NCBI GenBank assembly: GCA_902766815.1
Contig: CACXEZ010000042.1
Coordinates: forward strand, 1 to 11,784
Reading direction: 5' to 3'
Origin: an uncultured Erysipelotrichaceae bacterium
Lineage (GTDB): Bacteria > Bacillota_I > Bacilli_A > RF39 > UBA660
Length of the DNA stretch: 11,784 nucleotides
The position numbers were made by a program, and so were the translations under genes. Positions 1-7,045 of this stretch are shown piece after piece (within the stretch, counting starts at the first letter, position 1; each line of letters starts with the position of its first letter). The notes below the pieces were generated by a model that saw only the letters and a program-made list of their open reading frames with translations, was not told the DNA's origin and searched no databases.

Positions 1-659
1 CTGGATATTTGGTAGCAATTTATGATCCTTCTCATGTAAAGGTTGTTACTAGTAAAAATTTAGGGGTTGATGGTGAATATTTATTAGATATGAGTAAGAG
101 GGAAAAAGCTTTGGTTGCTATTAATGGGGGAGGATTTCTGGATGCTGACGGTAAGGGAACTGGGGCTTTAGTTGAAGGTATTGTTATTCGTGACGGGGTA
201 ATTTTAAACCGTAGTCGTTATACGAGAGCTGGTGGACTTATTGGTTTTACAAACGATAATAAGCTTTATTTAGGACGTATCAGTGCTGATGAAGCTATTC
301 AGATGGGTATTCGAGATGCTGTTGAGTTTGGACCATTTTTAATTGTTAATGGAGAAGCATCTAAGGTTGTTGGCAATGGAGGATATGGTCTTCACCCTAG
401 GACAGTAATTGGACAAAGAAAAGATGGAGTTGTCTTATTTCTTGTAATTGATGGGAGAAGAGTTGGTTGTATGGGAGCTGATATGGATGATTTGATTGAG
501 ATTATGCTTCGATATGGTGCATATAATGCAGCTAATTTAGATGGTGGAAATTCTAGTGCTCTTGTTATTCAAAACAAACTTATTAATCATCCTATTAATT
601 GGGATGATGTTGAAGAAACTAGGCCGATTGCTACGGGATTTATATTAACTAGTTCTTAG
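1..659 (+). CDS. Phosphodiester glycosidase (NAGPA-domain) protein, 5'-truncated by window edge
   Basis: The reading frame is open to the left edge (first full codon at base 3), so only the C-terminal ~218 residues are visible and the true start lies outside. The visible part carries the hallmarks of the NAGPA / phosphodiester glycosidase family (Pfam PF09992): an INGGGF block (bases ~120-137), a HPRTVIGQ block (~393-416), a LDGGNSS block (~537-557) and the closing RPIATGF segment. Members hydrolyse sugar-1-phosphodiester bonds (human uncovering enzyme) or act on bacterial wall and exopolysaccharides, and are usually exported behind an N-terminal membrane segment, which would be in the missing part. 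The TTG at base 9 is an internal Leu, not a start. The gene ends at TAG. Family assignment is strong; the substrate cannot be read from the sequence. Confidence 0.85.
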   Translation, partial: GYLVAIYDPSHVKVVTSKNLGVDGEYLLDMSKREKALVAINGGGFLDADGKGTGALVEGIVIRDGVILNRSRYTRAGGLIGFTNDNKLYLGRISADEAIQMGIRDAVEFGPFLIVNGEASKVVGNGGYGLHPRTVIGQRKDGVVLFLVIDGRRVGCMGADMDDLIEIMLRYGAYNAANLDGGNSSALVIQNKLINHPINWDDVEETRPIATGFILTSS

Positions 660-675
660 TTTACATTAATGTAAA
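660..675. repeat. Perfect 16-bp palindrome after the glycosidase gene
   Basis: TTTACATTAATGTAAA is self-complementary over all 16 bases and starts one base after the upstream stop codon. On the + strand it is followed by A's and not T's, so it is not a normal intrinsic terminator. It lies about 26 bp upstream of the sepF -35 box, where it could be an operator for a dimeric regulator, or a chance AT-rich palindrome. Confidence 0.4.
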
Positions 676-701
676 AAAAATATCTAATTATAGGAAATAA
701 G

Positions 702-730
702 TTGAATTCATGGAAAAACTATGTTAAAAT
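702..730 (+). promoter_or_regulatory. Sigma-A promoter for sepF-divIVA
   Basis: -35 TTGAAT (702-707), 17-bp spacer, -10 TAAAAT (725-730). The start point would be near 737, leaving a leader of about 30 nt before the sepF start, with the Shine-Dalgarno site AAGGAG at 751-756. Confidence 0.7.
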
Positions 731-765
731 GATGTTATATTTAGTAGAGTAAGGAGAGGATAGGA

Positions 766-1164
766 ATGGCTTTGGATAAATGGAAAAAAATTATTAGTGC
801 TGATGATGGTGATGAGATAGATGAAGATGGAGAAGTTGGGCAAGTAAAGGAAAAAGCTTCTGTTACTGGAAATGGAAAAATGATTTTATTGGAGCCAAGA
901 GCTTATTCAGAAAGTCAACAAATAGCTGATCATTTAAAAAAGAAGAATACTGTTGTTGTTAATATGAAACGTGTCACTCCTGATCAAGCAAAGAGGATTG
1001 TTGATTTTTTGAGCGGAACTGTATATGCATTAGGTGGCGATTTACAGAAAATAGGTGGTGGAATATTTTTATGTACACCTAAAAATGTGGATGTTGAAGG
1101 AGCTATTACAGATGATGATGATAAGGGAAAAAAGAGTAAAAATGATATAGATTTAGATTGGTAG
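766..1164 (+). CDS. sepF: Cell division protein SepF
   Basis: This 132-aa protein matches SepF, which tethers FtsZ filaments to the membrane and organises the division septum in Gram-positive bacteria. The N-terminus ([10 protein letters not shown]) is a short amphipathic segment fitting the SepF membrane anchor. An acidic linker (residues ~13-30) follows, then the globular SepF core at ~34-112. The most recognisable stretch is residues 69-92 ([16 protein letters not shown], then YALGGD), followed by [10 protein letters not shown] and NVDVEG. A charged Asp/Lys tail of ~20 residues closes the protein. The start is set by AAGGAG 9 nt upstream. divIVA follows 21 bp downstream, so the two are probably co-transcribed from the promoter at 702-730. 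Length is somewhat short for the family because the linker is reduced; all core blocks are present. Confidence 0.95.
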   Translation: MALDKWKKIISADDGDEIDEDGEVGQVKEKASVTGNGKMILLEPRAYSESQQIADHLKKKNTVVVNMKRVTPDQAKRIVDFLSGTVYALGGDLQKIGGGIFLCTPKNVDVEGAITDDDDKGKKSKNDIDLDW

Positions 1165-1185
1165 TTTTAGATTAGAAGGTGAATT

Positions 1186-1605
1186 ATGAAACGATTTAGT
1201 ATTGTCAATAATGGCTATAATATAGAAGAAGTTAATCATTTTATCGATATTGTTATTAAAAAGTTAGAAAAGTTAAGTGAGGATAATACTAATTATTTGA
1301 ATCAGTTGGAGGCATTAAAAAGGCAATCTAATCAAACTGTTGATTTTAAAGTGGCTAAAGCTTTAGTGGCAGCTCAAGAAACGACTGATAAGATGAAAGA
1401 GTTGGCGAAAGAAGAGGCTGAATTAATTGTTAAAGAGGCTAAGGATAATGCTAGTGCTATTGTACAAGAAGCTTTAATTAATGCTCAGAAGACAGAGCAA
1501 GAGTATGAGTTGTTGAAGAAAAAATGTAGGGTGTATCAAGCTAGAATGACAAGTTTAGCTAAGGCACAATTGGAATTATTACAAGATGTTGATGAAGAAA
1601 TTTAA
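1186..1605 (+). CDS. divIVA: DivIVA-family septum/pole protein
   Basis: This 139-aa protein has a DivIVA-type N-terminal membrane-binding domain (Phe4, then GYNIEEVNHFI at 10-20). A predicted coiled coil covers most of the remainder (roughly 25-50 and 55-135, rich in K/E/A/L heptads). DivIVA proteins sit at negatively curved membrane, at septa and poles, and recruit division or sporulation partners. Its place directly after sepF and before ileS is the conserved Bacillota gene order and supports DivIVA over GpsB or an unrelated coiled-coil protein. The N-terminus is trimmed relative to Bacillus DivIVA, with only a few residues before the conserved Phe. The Shine-Dalgarno site is AGAAGGTG at 1174-1181. 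Which partner it recruits cannot be inferred. Confidence 0.88.
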   Translation: MKRFSIVNNGYNIEEVNHFIDIVIKKLEKLSEDNTNYLNQLEALKRQSNQTVDFKVAKALVAAQETTDKMKELAKEEAELIVKEAKDNASAIVQEALINAQKTEQEYELLKKKCRVYQARMTSLAKAQLELLQDVDEEI

Positions 1606-1623
1606 TATATATATTTGATGAAT

Positions 1624-1649
1624 GACAGTTATAATTAAACTGTTTTTTT
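1624..1649 (+). terminator. Intrinsic terminator of sepF-divIVA
   Basis: Stem ACAGTT (1625-1630) / AACTGT (1638-1643) with a 7-nt loop, followed by a T run through 1649. It lies about 20 bp past the divIVA stop and separates that unit from the ileS leader. Confidence 0.75.
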
Positions 1650-1699
1650 AGTAGTGGCTTTTTTCTCAGTCGTTTAATAGAAAATTCTTTATATATGTA

Positions 1700-1728
1700 T
1701 TGACAAGTAGTTTTTTTTTTCATATAAT
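1700..1728 (+). promoter_or_regulatory. Consensus sigma-A promoter for the ileS T-box transcript
   Basis: TTGACA (1700-1705), 17-bp spacer, TATAAT (1723-1728): both hexamers match consensus exactly. Such a strong promoter fits a gene controlled by attenuation downstream and not at initiation. The start point should be near 1735. Confidence 0.92.
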
Positions 1729-1734
1729 GAAATG

Positions 1735-1966
1735 GATTTATAAAAACAAGTGACAGAGATGGTATTTGAGATTTTATTTTAAGAGAGTTTATCGTGTGGT
1801 GTGAGATAGATAGTAAACTTAAATATAGATCACTCTAGATTGTGTATTTCTGAAATATAGTAGGAAGTATCGGATAAAACCGTTATTGAAATAAGAGCAC
1901 TTATTAGTGAATTAAGGTGGTACCGCGGGTGAACTCGTCCTTAAATTATAATAAGTGCTCTTTTTG
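1735..1966 (+). ncRNA. T-box leader, isoleucine type
   Basis: A T-box riboswitch senses uncharged tRNA and controls read-through into the aminoacyl-tRNA synthetase gene. The diagnostic T-box core AGGTGGTACCGCG is at 1915-1927. The tRNA-acceptor bulge reads UGGU (1918-1921), whose last U would pair with an A discriminator base, as tRNA-Ile has. The antiterminator can be drawn as TTAAGG (1912-1917)/CCTTAA (1939-1944), a 7-nt bulge, and GCGGG (1925-1929)/CTCGT (1934-1938). Upstream, Stem I includes AGTTTA (1786-1791)/TAAACT (1814-1819), and a Stem III-like hairpin CGG/CCG lies at 1871-1882. The best specifier codon is AUC at 1829-1831, followed by a purine; AUA at 1825-1827 is the alternative. 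I did not resolve the full Stem I fold. The downstream ileS gene settles the amino acid. Confidence 0.93.
1895..1966 (+). terminator. Regulated terminator of the T-box leader
   Basis: A 12-bp perfect stem GAGCACTTATTA (1895-1906) / TAATAAGTGCTC (1949-1960) is followed by TTTTTG. The arms flank the T-box core, so the whole antiterminator region sits inside the terminator hairpin. The 5' arm can instead fold into a local hairpin with its upstream flank (AATAAG 1890-1895 / CTTATT 1900-1905), a plausible read-through alternative. Confidence 0.85.
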
Positions 1967-1983
1967 TTTTGAGAGGTGTAAAT

Positions 1984-2112
1984 ATGAATCATAAAATAGT
2001 GAAATGTTATGTGGCTATGAGAATGTCACAGAAAATGAGGGAGAATTCTCGTGTGAGTGGGACTAGTCATAAGCCTGAAAATGTAAAGAAGAGAGTGAGG
2101 AAGATAAGATGA
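1984..2112 (+). CDS. Small basic ORF (42 aa) between the T-box and ileS, unknown function
   Basis: A 42-codon ORF starts at ATG 1984, five bases after a good Shine-Dalgarno site (GAGAGGTG, 1971-1978), exactly where the synthetase start would normally follow a T-box terminator. Its TGA (2110-2112) overlaps the ileS ATG (2109-2111) as ATGA, the usual signature of translational coupling. The product is very basic: 13 Lys/Arg against 2 Glu, with a C-terminus ending KKRVRKIR. It contains a single Cys and four Met, including the start. No codon ends in C, in line with local codon bias. It is in a different frame from ileS and is not an N-terminal extension of it. I do not recognise a family. It could be a small RNA-binding or ribosome-associated protein, a leader peptide whose translation delivers ribosomes to ileS, or a fortuitous open frame. 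The start signal and the exact overlap favour real translation. Confidence 0.6.
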   Translation: MNHKIVKCYVAMRMSQKMRENSRVSGTSHKPENVKKRVRKIR

Positions 2113-5100
2113 AGAAATTTTTAGAGTTAGATAAGAGAAGTGCTCATGAGGTTGAAAACTCTATTTTAGAAGAATGGAAACGTAAGGATATTTTAAATCT
2201 TACGATAGAGAATAGAAGTGGTAGTAAGGACTTTGTATTTTATGATGGACCGATTTATGCCAATGCAAAGCCTGGTATTCATCATGTGTTTGCAAAGACA
2301 ATTAAAGATTCTTTTTGTAAATATAAGACTATGAAGGGGTATAGAGTTCTTAGAAGAATTGGGTTAGATACTCATGGTCTTCCTATTGAAGTTAATGTTG
2401 AGAAAAAGTTAGGGTTTCGCTCTAAGTCTGATATCGAAAAGTTTGGTATTGAAAATTTTTGTCGTGAGTGTAATCAAGAAACAGCTACTAATATTGATGA
2501 GATTAATAAAGTTACTGGCATGATGGGTCAATTTATTGATTGTGACAATCCTTATATTACTTGTAGTAATGATTTTATTGAGTCAGAATGGTGGTTACTT
2601 AAAGAAATTGATAAAAAAGGGCTTTTATATCATGGTAATAAAGTATTGTGGTATTGTCCAAGATGTGGTACGGAGTTATCTGCAAATGAGGTATCACAAG
2701 GATATGAAGAAGTTTCTGTTAATTCATTGATATTGCCATTTAAAAAAGTCGATGAAGATGTTTACTTTTTAGCTTGGACTACGACTGCTTGGACATTAAT
2801 GGCAAATGTTGCTTTGTGTGTGAATCCAAATCTTACTTATGTTAAGGTAGAGTCTTCTGGATATAAGTTTATTGTTTCAGAGAGCTTATTAGAAAAAGTG
2901 TTAGGCGAAGATGTTTCTATCTTGAAAAAATATAAAGGTAGTGAATTGGTTGGAATGAAATATGAACAGTTGATGCCTTTTGTTCAAGTTGATGGAAAAG
3001 CATTTCAAGTGATTGCTGATGATTATGTTAGTGCTAGTGATGGTACTGGCATCGTTCATAATGCACCTGCTTTTGGTGAAGATGATTATCGTGTTTGTAA
3101 AGAGAATGGAATTGCATTTATTAATCCGGTAGGTGCTGATGGATGTTATACTGAAGGTCCATGGAGAGGTAGACTTGTTACAGATAGTGAGTTAGAATTA
3201 GATATTATTAAATATTTGAAGGAGAATGATAAATTATTTAAGAAGATTAAGATAACTCATGATTATCCTCATTGTTGGAGATGTAAGAGTCCATTAATCT
3301 CTTATCCTAAGCCTGCCTGGTATATAGAAACTACTAAGTTTAAAGATAAGATTATTTCTGCTAATAAGGCTGTTAATTGGTATCCTGGTTTTGTTGGAGA
3401 AAAAAGATTTGCTAATTGGCTAGAGAATATGATTGATTGGGGAATTTCTAGAAGTAGATATTGGGGTTGTCCTATGCCTATTTGGACTTGTGGCTGTGGT
3501 CATAAAGAAGTAATTGGTTCTATTGAAGAATTGCAAGATAAGATTATAGAAGATGTTGATGTTAGGAAGATTGAACTTCATAGGCCTTATGTTGATGATT
3601 TACATATTAGTTGTCCTGATTGTGGTAAGAGTATGAGTCGTGTTACTGATGTTATGGATGTATGGTTTGATTCTGGGGCTATGCCTTATGCACAAGTTCA
3701 TTATCCTTTTGAAAATAAAGAATTATTTGAGTCACAATTTCCAGCTGATTTTATTGCAGAGGGTGTTGATCAAACTCGTGGGTGGTTTAATTCTTTATTA
3801 CTTATTTCTACTATTGTATCTGGGAAAAGTTCGTTTAAGAATGTTGTTGTCAATGATATGATGTTAGATGCTCATGGCAAAAAGATGAGCAAGTCTACTG
3901 GAAATATTATTGATCCTGTAGAGATCATGACTAAGTATGGGGCTGATGCTATTCGTTGGTATATGTTATATACATCTCCAGTTTGGACACCGTTAAAGTT
4001 TGATGAAGATGGTATTAAAGAGGTGCACAGTAAATTTTTTAATCCTTTGAAAAATACTTATACCTTCTTTCAAACATATGCTAATATTGATGGAGTTGAT
4101 ATTTTAGAATGTGATGTTTCTTTTGAGGATAGGGAAGAGATTGATAAATGGTTGTTATCTAAGTATCATAAGTTAGTTAGAGATGTTACTGTTGATATGG
4201 AACAATATGATTTAAATCAGGTTGTTAGGAAGATAACAACGTTTGTTTCGGATGATTTATCTAATTGGTATATTAGAAGAAATAGAAATCGTTTTTGGGC
4301 GTCAGAGATGGATAGTTCTAAGAAGGCTGTATATATCACTACTTATGAGGTGTTAGTGGGATTATGTAAATTATGTGCTCCTATTATTCCGTTTACTACA
4401 GAAGAGATATATCAAAAATTAACTGGTGCTGAATCTGTTCATTTAGCGGATTACCCTGTTAGTGATTCTAAGTTAATCAACGAAAAATTAGAAGAAAAGA
4501 TGGATTTGGTAATAAAACTTATTTCTTTAGGTAGAAATGCTAGAGAGGAATCTAAGATTAAGGTTCGTCAGCCATTGCAAAATGTTATTTTAGATAAACG
4601 TATTGAAGATATTATTTGTGATCTTGATGAGTTAATTAGGGAAGAATTAAATGTTAAAGAAATTATTTATATGGATGATTTGTCTGAATATATGAATATA
4701 GAGTATAAGCCTAATTTTAAGGTTTGTGGTAAAATATTTGGTAAAGATATGAAGGAGTTTACTAATTATTTGTCTAGTATGTCTGATAGTGATATTCAAT
4801 TATTTCATGATGGTAAGTTGAATGTTATATTGAATGGTAATTCTTATGATGTTTGTGATGATTATATAGAAAAACGTATTAATTCAAAAGATGGTTATGA
4901 TGTTGCTGTTGAGAATAATCATTTAATTATCTTAAATACTAATTTAACAGATGAGTTAGTTAGTGAAGGACTTGCTCGTGAAACTATTTCTAAGATTCAG
5001 AATTTGCGAAAAACATCAGGATTTGAGATTATGGATAGAATTTGTATTTATTATAGTTCTGATGATGAGTATTATGATATGATTAAGAATTATTTAGAAT

Positions 5101-5210
5101 TTATTCAAAAAGAAACTTTAGCTGTTCAAATGGTACGAGTTGATGCTATTAACGAAATGATTGATATTAATGAATATGAAGTTGGATTTAGATTAGAGAA
5201 AGTAAAATAA
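2109..5210 (+). CDS. ileS: Isoleucyl-tRNA synthetase, type 2
   Basis: A 1033-aa class Ia synthetase that charges tRNA-Ile with isoleucine. At this length it fits the type-2 (eukaryote-like, MupA-like) branch and not the ~920-aa type-1 bacterial enzyme. The Rossmann fold holds DGPIYANAKPGIHHV (46-60), in which the HIGH signature reads G56-I-H-H59. The KMSKS loop is intact at 592-596. The CP1 editing domain shows TTTAWT (~224-229) and GTGIVHNAPAFGEDDY (~314-329). Zinc-type Cys pairs occur at 183/186, 389/392, 461/463 and 502/505. The tRNA-binding region (~SNWYIRRNRNRFW) and the long C-terminal extension complete it. The Shine-Dalgarno site is weak (GTGAGGAAG, 2096-2104) and the start overlaps the stop of the preceding small ORF, so initiation may depend on coupling. 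Transcription is controlled by the upstream T-box. Confidence 0.97.
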   Translation: MKKFLELDKRSAHEVENSILEEWKRKDILNLTIENRSGSKDFVFYDGPIYANAKPGIHHVFAKTIKDSFCKYKTMKGYRVLRRIGLDTHGLPIEVNVEKKLGFRSKSDIEKFGIENFCRECNQETATNIDEINKVTGMMGQFIDCDNPYITCSNDFIESEWWLLKEIDKKGLLYHGNKVLWYCPRCGTELSANEVSQGYEEVSVNSLILPFKKVDEDVYFLAWTTTAWTLMANVALCVNPNLTYVKVESSGYKFIVSESLLEKVLGEDVSILKKYKGSELVGMKYEQLMPFVQVDGKAFQVIADDYVSASDGTGIVHNAPAFGEDDYRVCKENGIAFINPVGADGCYTEGPWRGRLVTDSELELDIIKYLKENDKLFKKIKITHDYPHCWRCKSPLISYPKPAWYIETTKFKDKIISANKAVNWYPGFVGEKRFANWLENMIDWGISRSRYWGCPMPIWTCGCGHKEVIGSIEELQDKIIEDVDVRKIELHRPYVDDLHISCPDCGKSMSRVTDVMDVWFDSGAMPYAQVHYPFENKELFESQFPADFIAEGVDQTRGWFNSLLLISTIVSGKSSFKNVVVNDMMLDAHGKKMSKSTGNIIDPVEIMTKYGADAIRWYMLYTSPVWTPLKFDEDGIKEVHSKFFNPLKNTYTFFQTYANIDGVDILECDVSFEDREEIDKWLLSKYHKLVRDVTVDMEQYDLNQVVRKITTFVSDDLSNWYIRRNRNRFWASEMDSSKKAVYITTYEVLVGLCKLCAPIIPFTTEEIYQKLTGAESVHLADYPVSDSKLINEKLEEKMDLVIKLISLGRNAREESKIKVRQPLQNVILDKRIEDIICDLDELIREELNVKEIIYMDDLSEYMNIEYKPNFKVCGKIFGKDMKEFTNYLSSMSDSDIQLFHDGKLNVILNGNSYDVCDDYIEKRINSKDGYDVAVENNHLIILNTNLTDELVSEGLARETISKIQNLRKTSGFEIMDRICIYYSSDDEYYDMIKNYLEFIQKETLAVQMVRVDAINEMIDINEYEVGFRLEKVK

Positions 5211-5246
5211 CTTTTCTTTAATCTATTTTCTTTTTCTTTTTTTTTT
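5191..5246 (+). terminator. Terminator overlapping the end of ileS
   Basis: GATTA (5191-5195) and AGAAAGT (5197-5203) pair with ACTTTTCT (5210-5217, one bulged T) and TAATC (5219-5223) across the stop codon, followed by a long T-rich tract to 5246. The 5' arm therefore encodes the last residues of IleRS. Confidence 0.65.
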
Positions 5247-5248
5247 AT

Positions 5249-5254
5249 TATAAT
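5249..5254 (+). promoter_or_regulatory. Probable promoter -10 box for sufU
   Basis: TATAAT at 5249-5254 directly follows the T tract of the ileS terminator. The matching -35 region is only T/C-rich, with no good hexamer. Initiation near 5261 would give a leader of about 18 nt carrying the AAGAAGG Shine-Dalgarno site. Confidence 0.45.
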
Positions 5255-5278
5255 GGATAAATGGAAGAAGGAATATTT

Positions 5279-5710
5279 ATGGATAGAGAGATGAAGAGAA
5301 GTATTATTTTGGATCATTATCAAAATCCTTATCATAGAATAAGGCATGATCATGAAGATGAATATATTAAACTTAATACTAGAAATGTTAGTTGTATTGA
5401 TAATATTGATTTATATGTTAAAATGAATGGTGATAAAATAGAGGATATTAGCTTTGATGGAGAAGCTTGTGTTATTAGTATTTCTAGTACTTCTGTTATG
5501 AGCGAGTTGTTATCTGGTAAAACTATTGATGAGGCAATAGACATTATTAAAAATTATAAACATATGATAGAAGAAGAGCACTATGATAGAGATATTTTAG
5601 ATCAAGCAATTGTTTATGAAGATGTAGCAAAACAGCCTTCTAGAAAAAAGTGTGCCACTTTGACTTGGAATGGGTTATATAATAAGTTGTTAGATATGAA
5701 GAAAAGATAG
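5279..5710 (+). CDS. sufU: SufU-type iron-sulfur cluster assembly protein
   Basis: This 143-aa protein of the IscU/SufU family keeps the metal/sulfur ligands expected for SufU: Cys39 and Asp41 (SCID), Cys64 (GEACVISISS) and Cys125 (RKKCATLTW). It also has the typical start IILDHYQNPYHR. In Gram-positives SufU is a zinc protein that accepts sulfur from the cysteine desulfurase SufS and passes it to the SufBCD scaffold. I chose ATG 5279 over ATG 5261 because AAGAAGG (5265-5271) sits 7 nt upstream and the family begins close to this point; the upstream ATG would place this Shine-Dalgarno site inside the coding region. No other suf genes are visible here, unlike the usual sufCDSUB cluster, so it stands alone between ileS and a wall hydrolase. 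Confidence 0.9.
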   Translation: MDREMKRSIILDHYQNPYHRIRHDHEDEYIKLNTRNVSCIDNIDLYVKMNGDKIEDISFDGEACVISISSTSVMSELLSGKTIDEAIDIIKNYKHMIEEEHYDRDILDQAIVYEDVAKQPSRKKCATLTWNGLYNKLLDMKKR

Positions 5711-5711
5711 T

Positions 5712-5740
5712 TTTACTAATGCTGAAGAGTTTGTTATAAT
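5712..5740 (+). promoter_or_regulatory. Sigma-A promoter for the GH25 gene
   Basis: TTTACT (5712-5717), 17-bp spacer, TATAAT (5735-5740), with an extended -10 TG at 5732-5733. The start point near 5747 gives a leader of about 63 nt to the preferred ATG at 5810. Confidence 0.65.
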
Positions 5741-5809
5741 TATTGATGGTAGAGAAAGAAAATGATTTTGGATAGAAAAAGTTTTTTTTCTTTTGAAAGG
5801 GATGAATTA

Positions 5810-7003
5810 ATGATAAGACATAAGAAGAAAGTTATGGTTTTTGGTGTTTTCTTGTTAATCATATTATTTGTTTTTATTATTATTTTAATGGTTCATGTTA
5901 AGAAAACAGATGCTGTTGTTTTTTCTGATGTTCTTAGTTGTTCTTATCGTGAGAAAGTGTCCGTTGATAGATTTATTAGAAAATTGGATGGGACATTACT
6001 TGATAATTATTGGGTTGATACTTCAACGGTGGGAAAGAAAAAACTTGAAATTCAATATAAAAATCGTTATGGTTTTATTGAACAAAAGAAGTTTGAAATT
6101 GAAGTAAAGGATGTGGTGGCTCCAATTATTGTTGTGAATAATCCTTATACTGTGGTAGAGGGGGAAGTTAGTGATTTATTAGATGTTATTTTTTGTGCGG
6201 ATGATTATGATGATGGAGTTAAATGTGTTATTTCGGGTGAATATGATTTGAATCGAATTGGTCAATATCATTTGAAAATTGAAGCTCAGGATAAAAGTGG
6301 TAATGAAGCAGAAAAGGAATTTACTTTAAATGTAGTAAAGAAAGAAAAAAAATCTAATTCTTCCCAGGTAAAGTATACAGATTTTAAAGATTTTTATCAG
6401 AAATATAATGACTCTAGTGTTGAGATTGGTCTTGATATTTCTAAATGGCAAGGAGAAGTTGATTATGCGAAAATTGCTAATGAAGGAGTTAGTTTTGTAA
6501 TGTTAAAAGTAGGTGGACAGACTGAGATAGGTGGTGAATATATTGTTGATCCTAGTTTTGATGATAATATCGAAGGTGCTTTAGAAAATGGCTTAAAAGT
6601 TGGTGTTTATTTTTATTCTTATGCTAAAAGTGAGATTGAGGCTAAAAAGCAGGCTAGATGGGTTGTTCAAAAAGTAAAAGATTATGAATTGGCCTTACCT
6701 ATTGCGTTTGATTGGGAAAATTGGGCTAGATATTCTACTTTTGGAATTGGATTTCGTACTTTAAATAAAGTGGCAGAGTCTTTTATAGAAGAGGTTAAGC
6801 GATATCATTATGAGGGAATTTTATATTCTAGTAAGTATTATTTAGAGAATATTTGGCATCAAGATGATTATGTAAAATGGCTTGCTTATTATAATGAATA
6901 TAATGAAATTGAAGATGATTATTTTTTATGGCAGGTATGTAATGATGGAAAAATAAATGGAATAAATGGTAGTGTTGATATTGATATATTGAAGGTAAGA
7001 TAA
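5810..7003 (+). CDS. Membrane-anchored GH25 muramidase with Ig-like domains
   Basis: A 397-aa protein with a basic N-terminus (MIRHKKK) and one strongly hydrophobic segment (residues ~8-29), acting as signal anchor. Two Ig-like beta modules follow (~36-100 and ~104-177; the second ends in the typical DKSGNEAEKEFTLNV pattern). The GH25 domain spans ~205-397. GH25 enzymes cut the beta-1,4 bond between N-acetylmuramic acid and N-acetylglucosamine. Visible catalytic-site features are the opening GLDISKWQG with Asp209 and the DWE triplet (Asp301, Glu303). The domain appears complete, ending at DIDILKVR. ATG 5810 has AAAGGG (5796-5801) 8 nt upstream and gives a canonical signal-anchor start; an in-frame ATG at 5762 would add 16 residues but has a poorer site. 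It has its own promoter and terminator, so is probably monocistronic. Its role in growth, division or sporulation is not shown. Confidence 0.9.
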   Translation: MIRHKKKVMVFGVFLLIILFVFIIILMVHVKKTDAVVFSDVLSCSYREKVSVDRFIRKLDGTLLDNYWVDTSTVGKKKLEIQYKNRYGFIEQKKFEIEVKDVVAPIIVVNNPYTVVEGEVSDLLDVIFCADDYDDGVKCVISGEYDLNRIGQYHLKIEAQDKSGNEAEKEFTLNVVKKEKKSNSSQVKYTDFKDFYQKYNDSSVEIGLDISKWQGEVDYAKIANEGVSFVMLKVGGQTEIGGEYIVDPSFDDNIEGALENGLKVGVYFYSYAKSEIEAKKQARWVVQKVKDYELALPIAFDWENWARYSTFGIGFRTLNKVAESFIEEVKRYHYEGILYSSKYYLENIWHQDDYVKWLAYYNEYNEIEDDYFLWQVCNDGKINGINGSVDIDILKVR

Positions 7004-7045
7004 GTCTTTATTTTATGTGATAAGTTAAAGAGTATCATTTATTGT

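Noticed and set aside
2071..2081. CTAGTCATAAG, also present near 8511-8521
   Set aside because: An 11-mer shared twice in ~12 kb of AT-rich DNA is expected by chance; the flanks do not match.
2536..2730. Alternative-frame ORFs inside ileS, the GH25 gene and the LCP gene (for example 2536-2730, 3640-3861, 5895-6107, 10065-10274)
   Set aside because: They are nested in clear genes, lack ribosome-binding sites and give low-complexity hydrophobic or basic products.
5126..5353. Minus-strand ORF across the ileS-sufU junction
   Set aside because: It runs antisense through the ileS end, the terminator and the sufU start; the protein is low-complexity Ile/Ser/Lys and has no ribosome-binding site.
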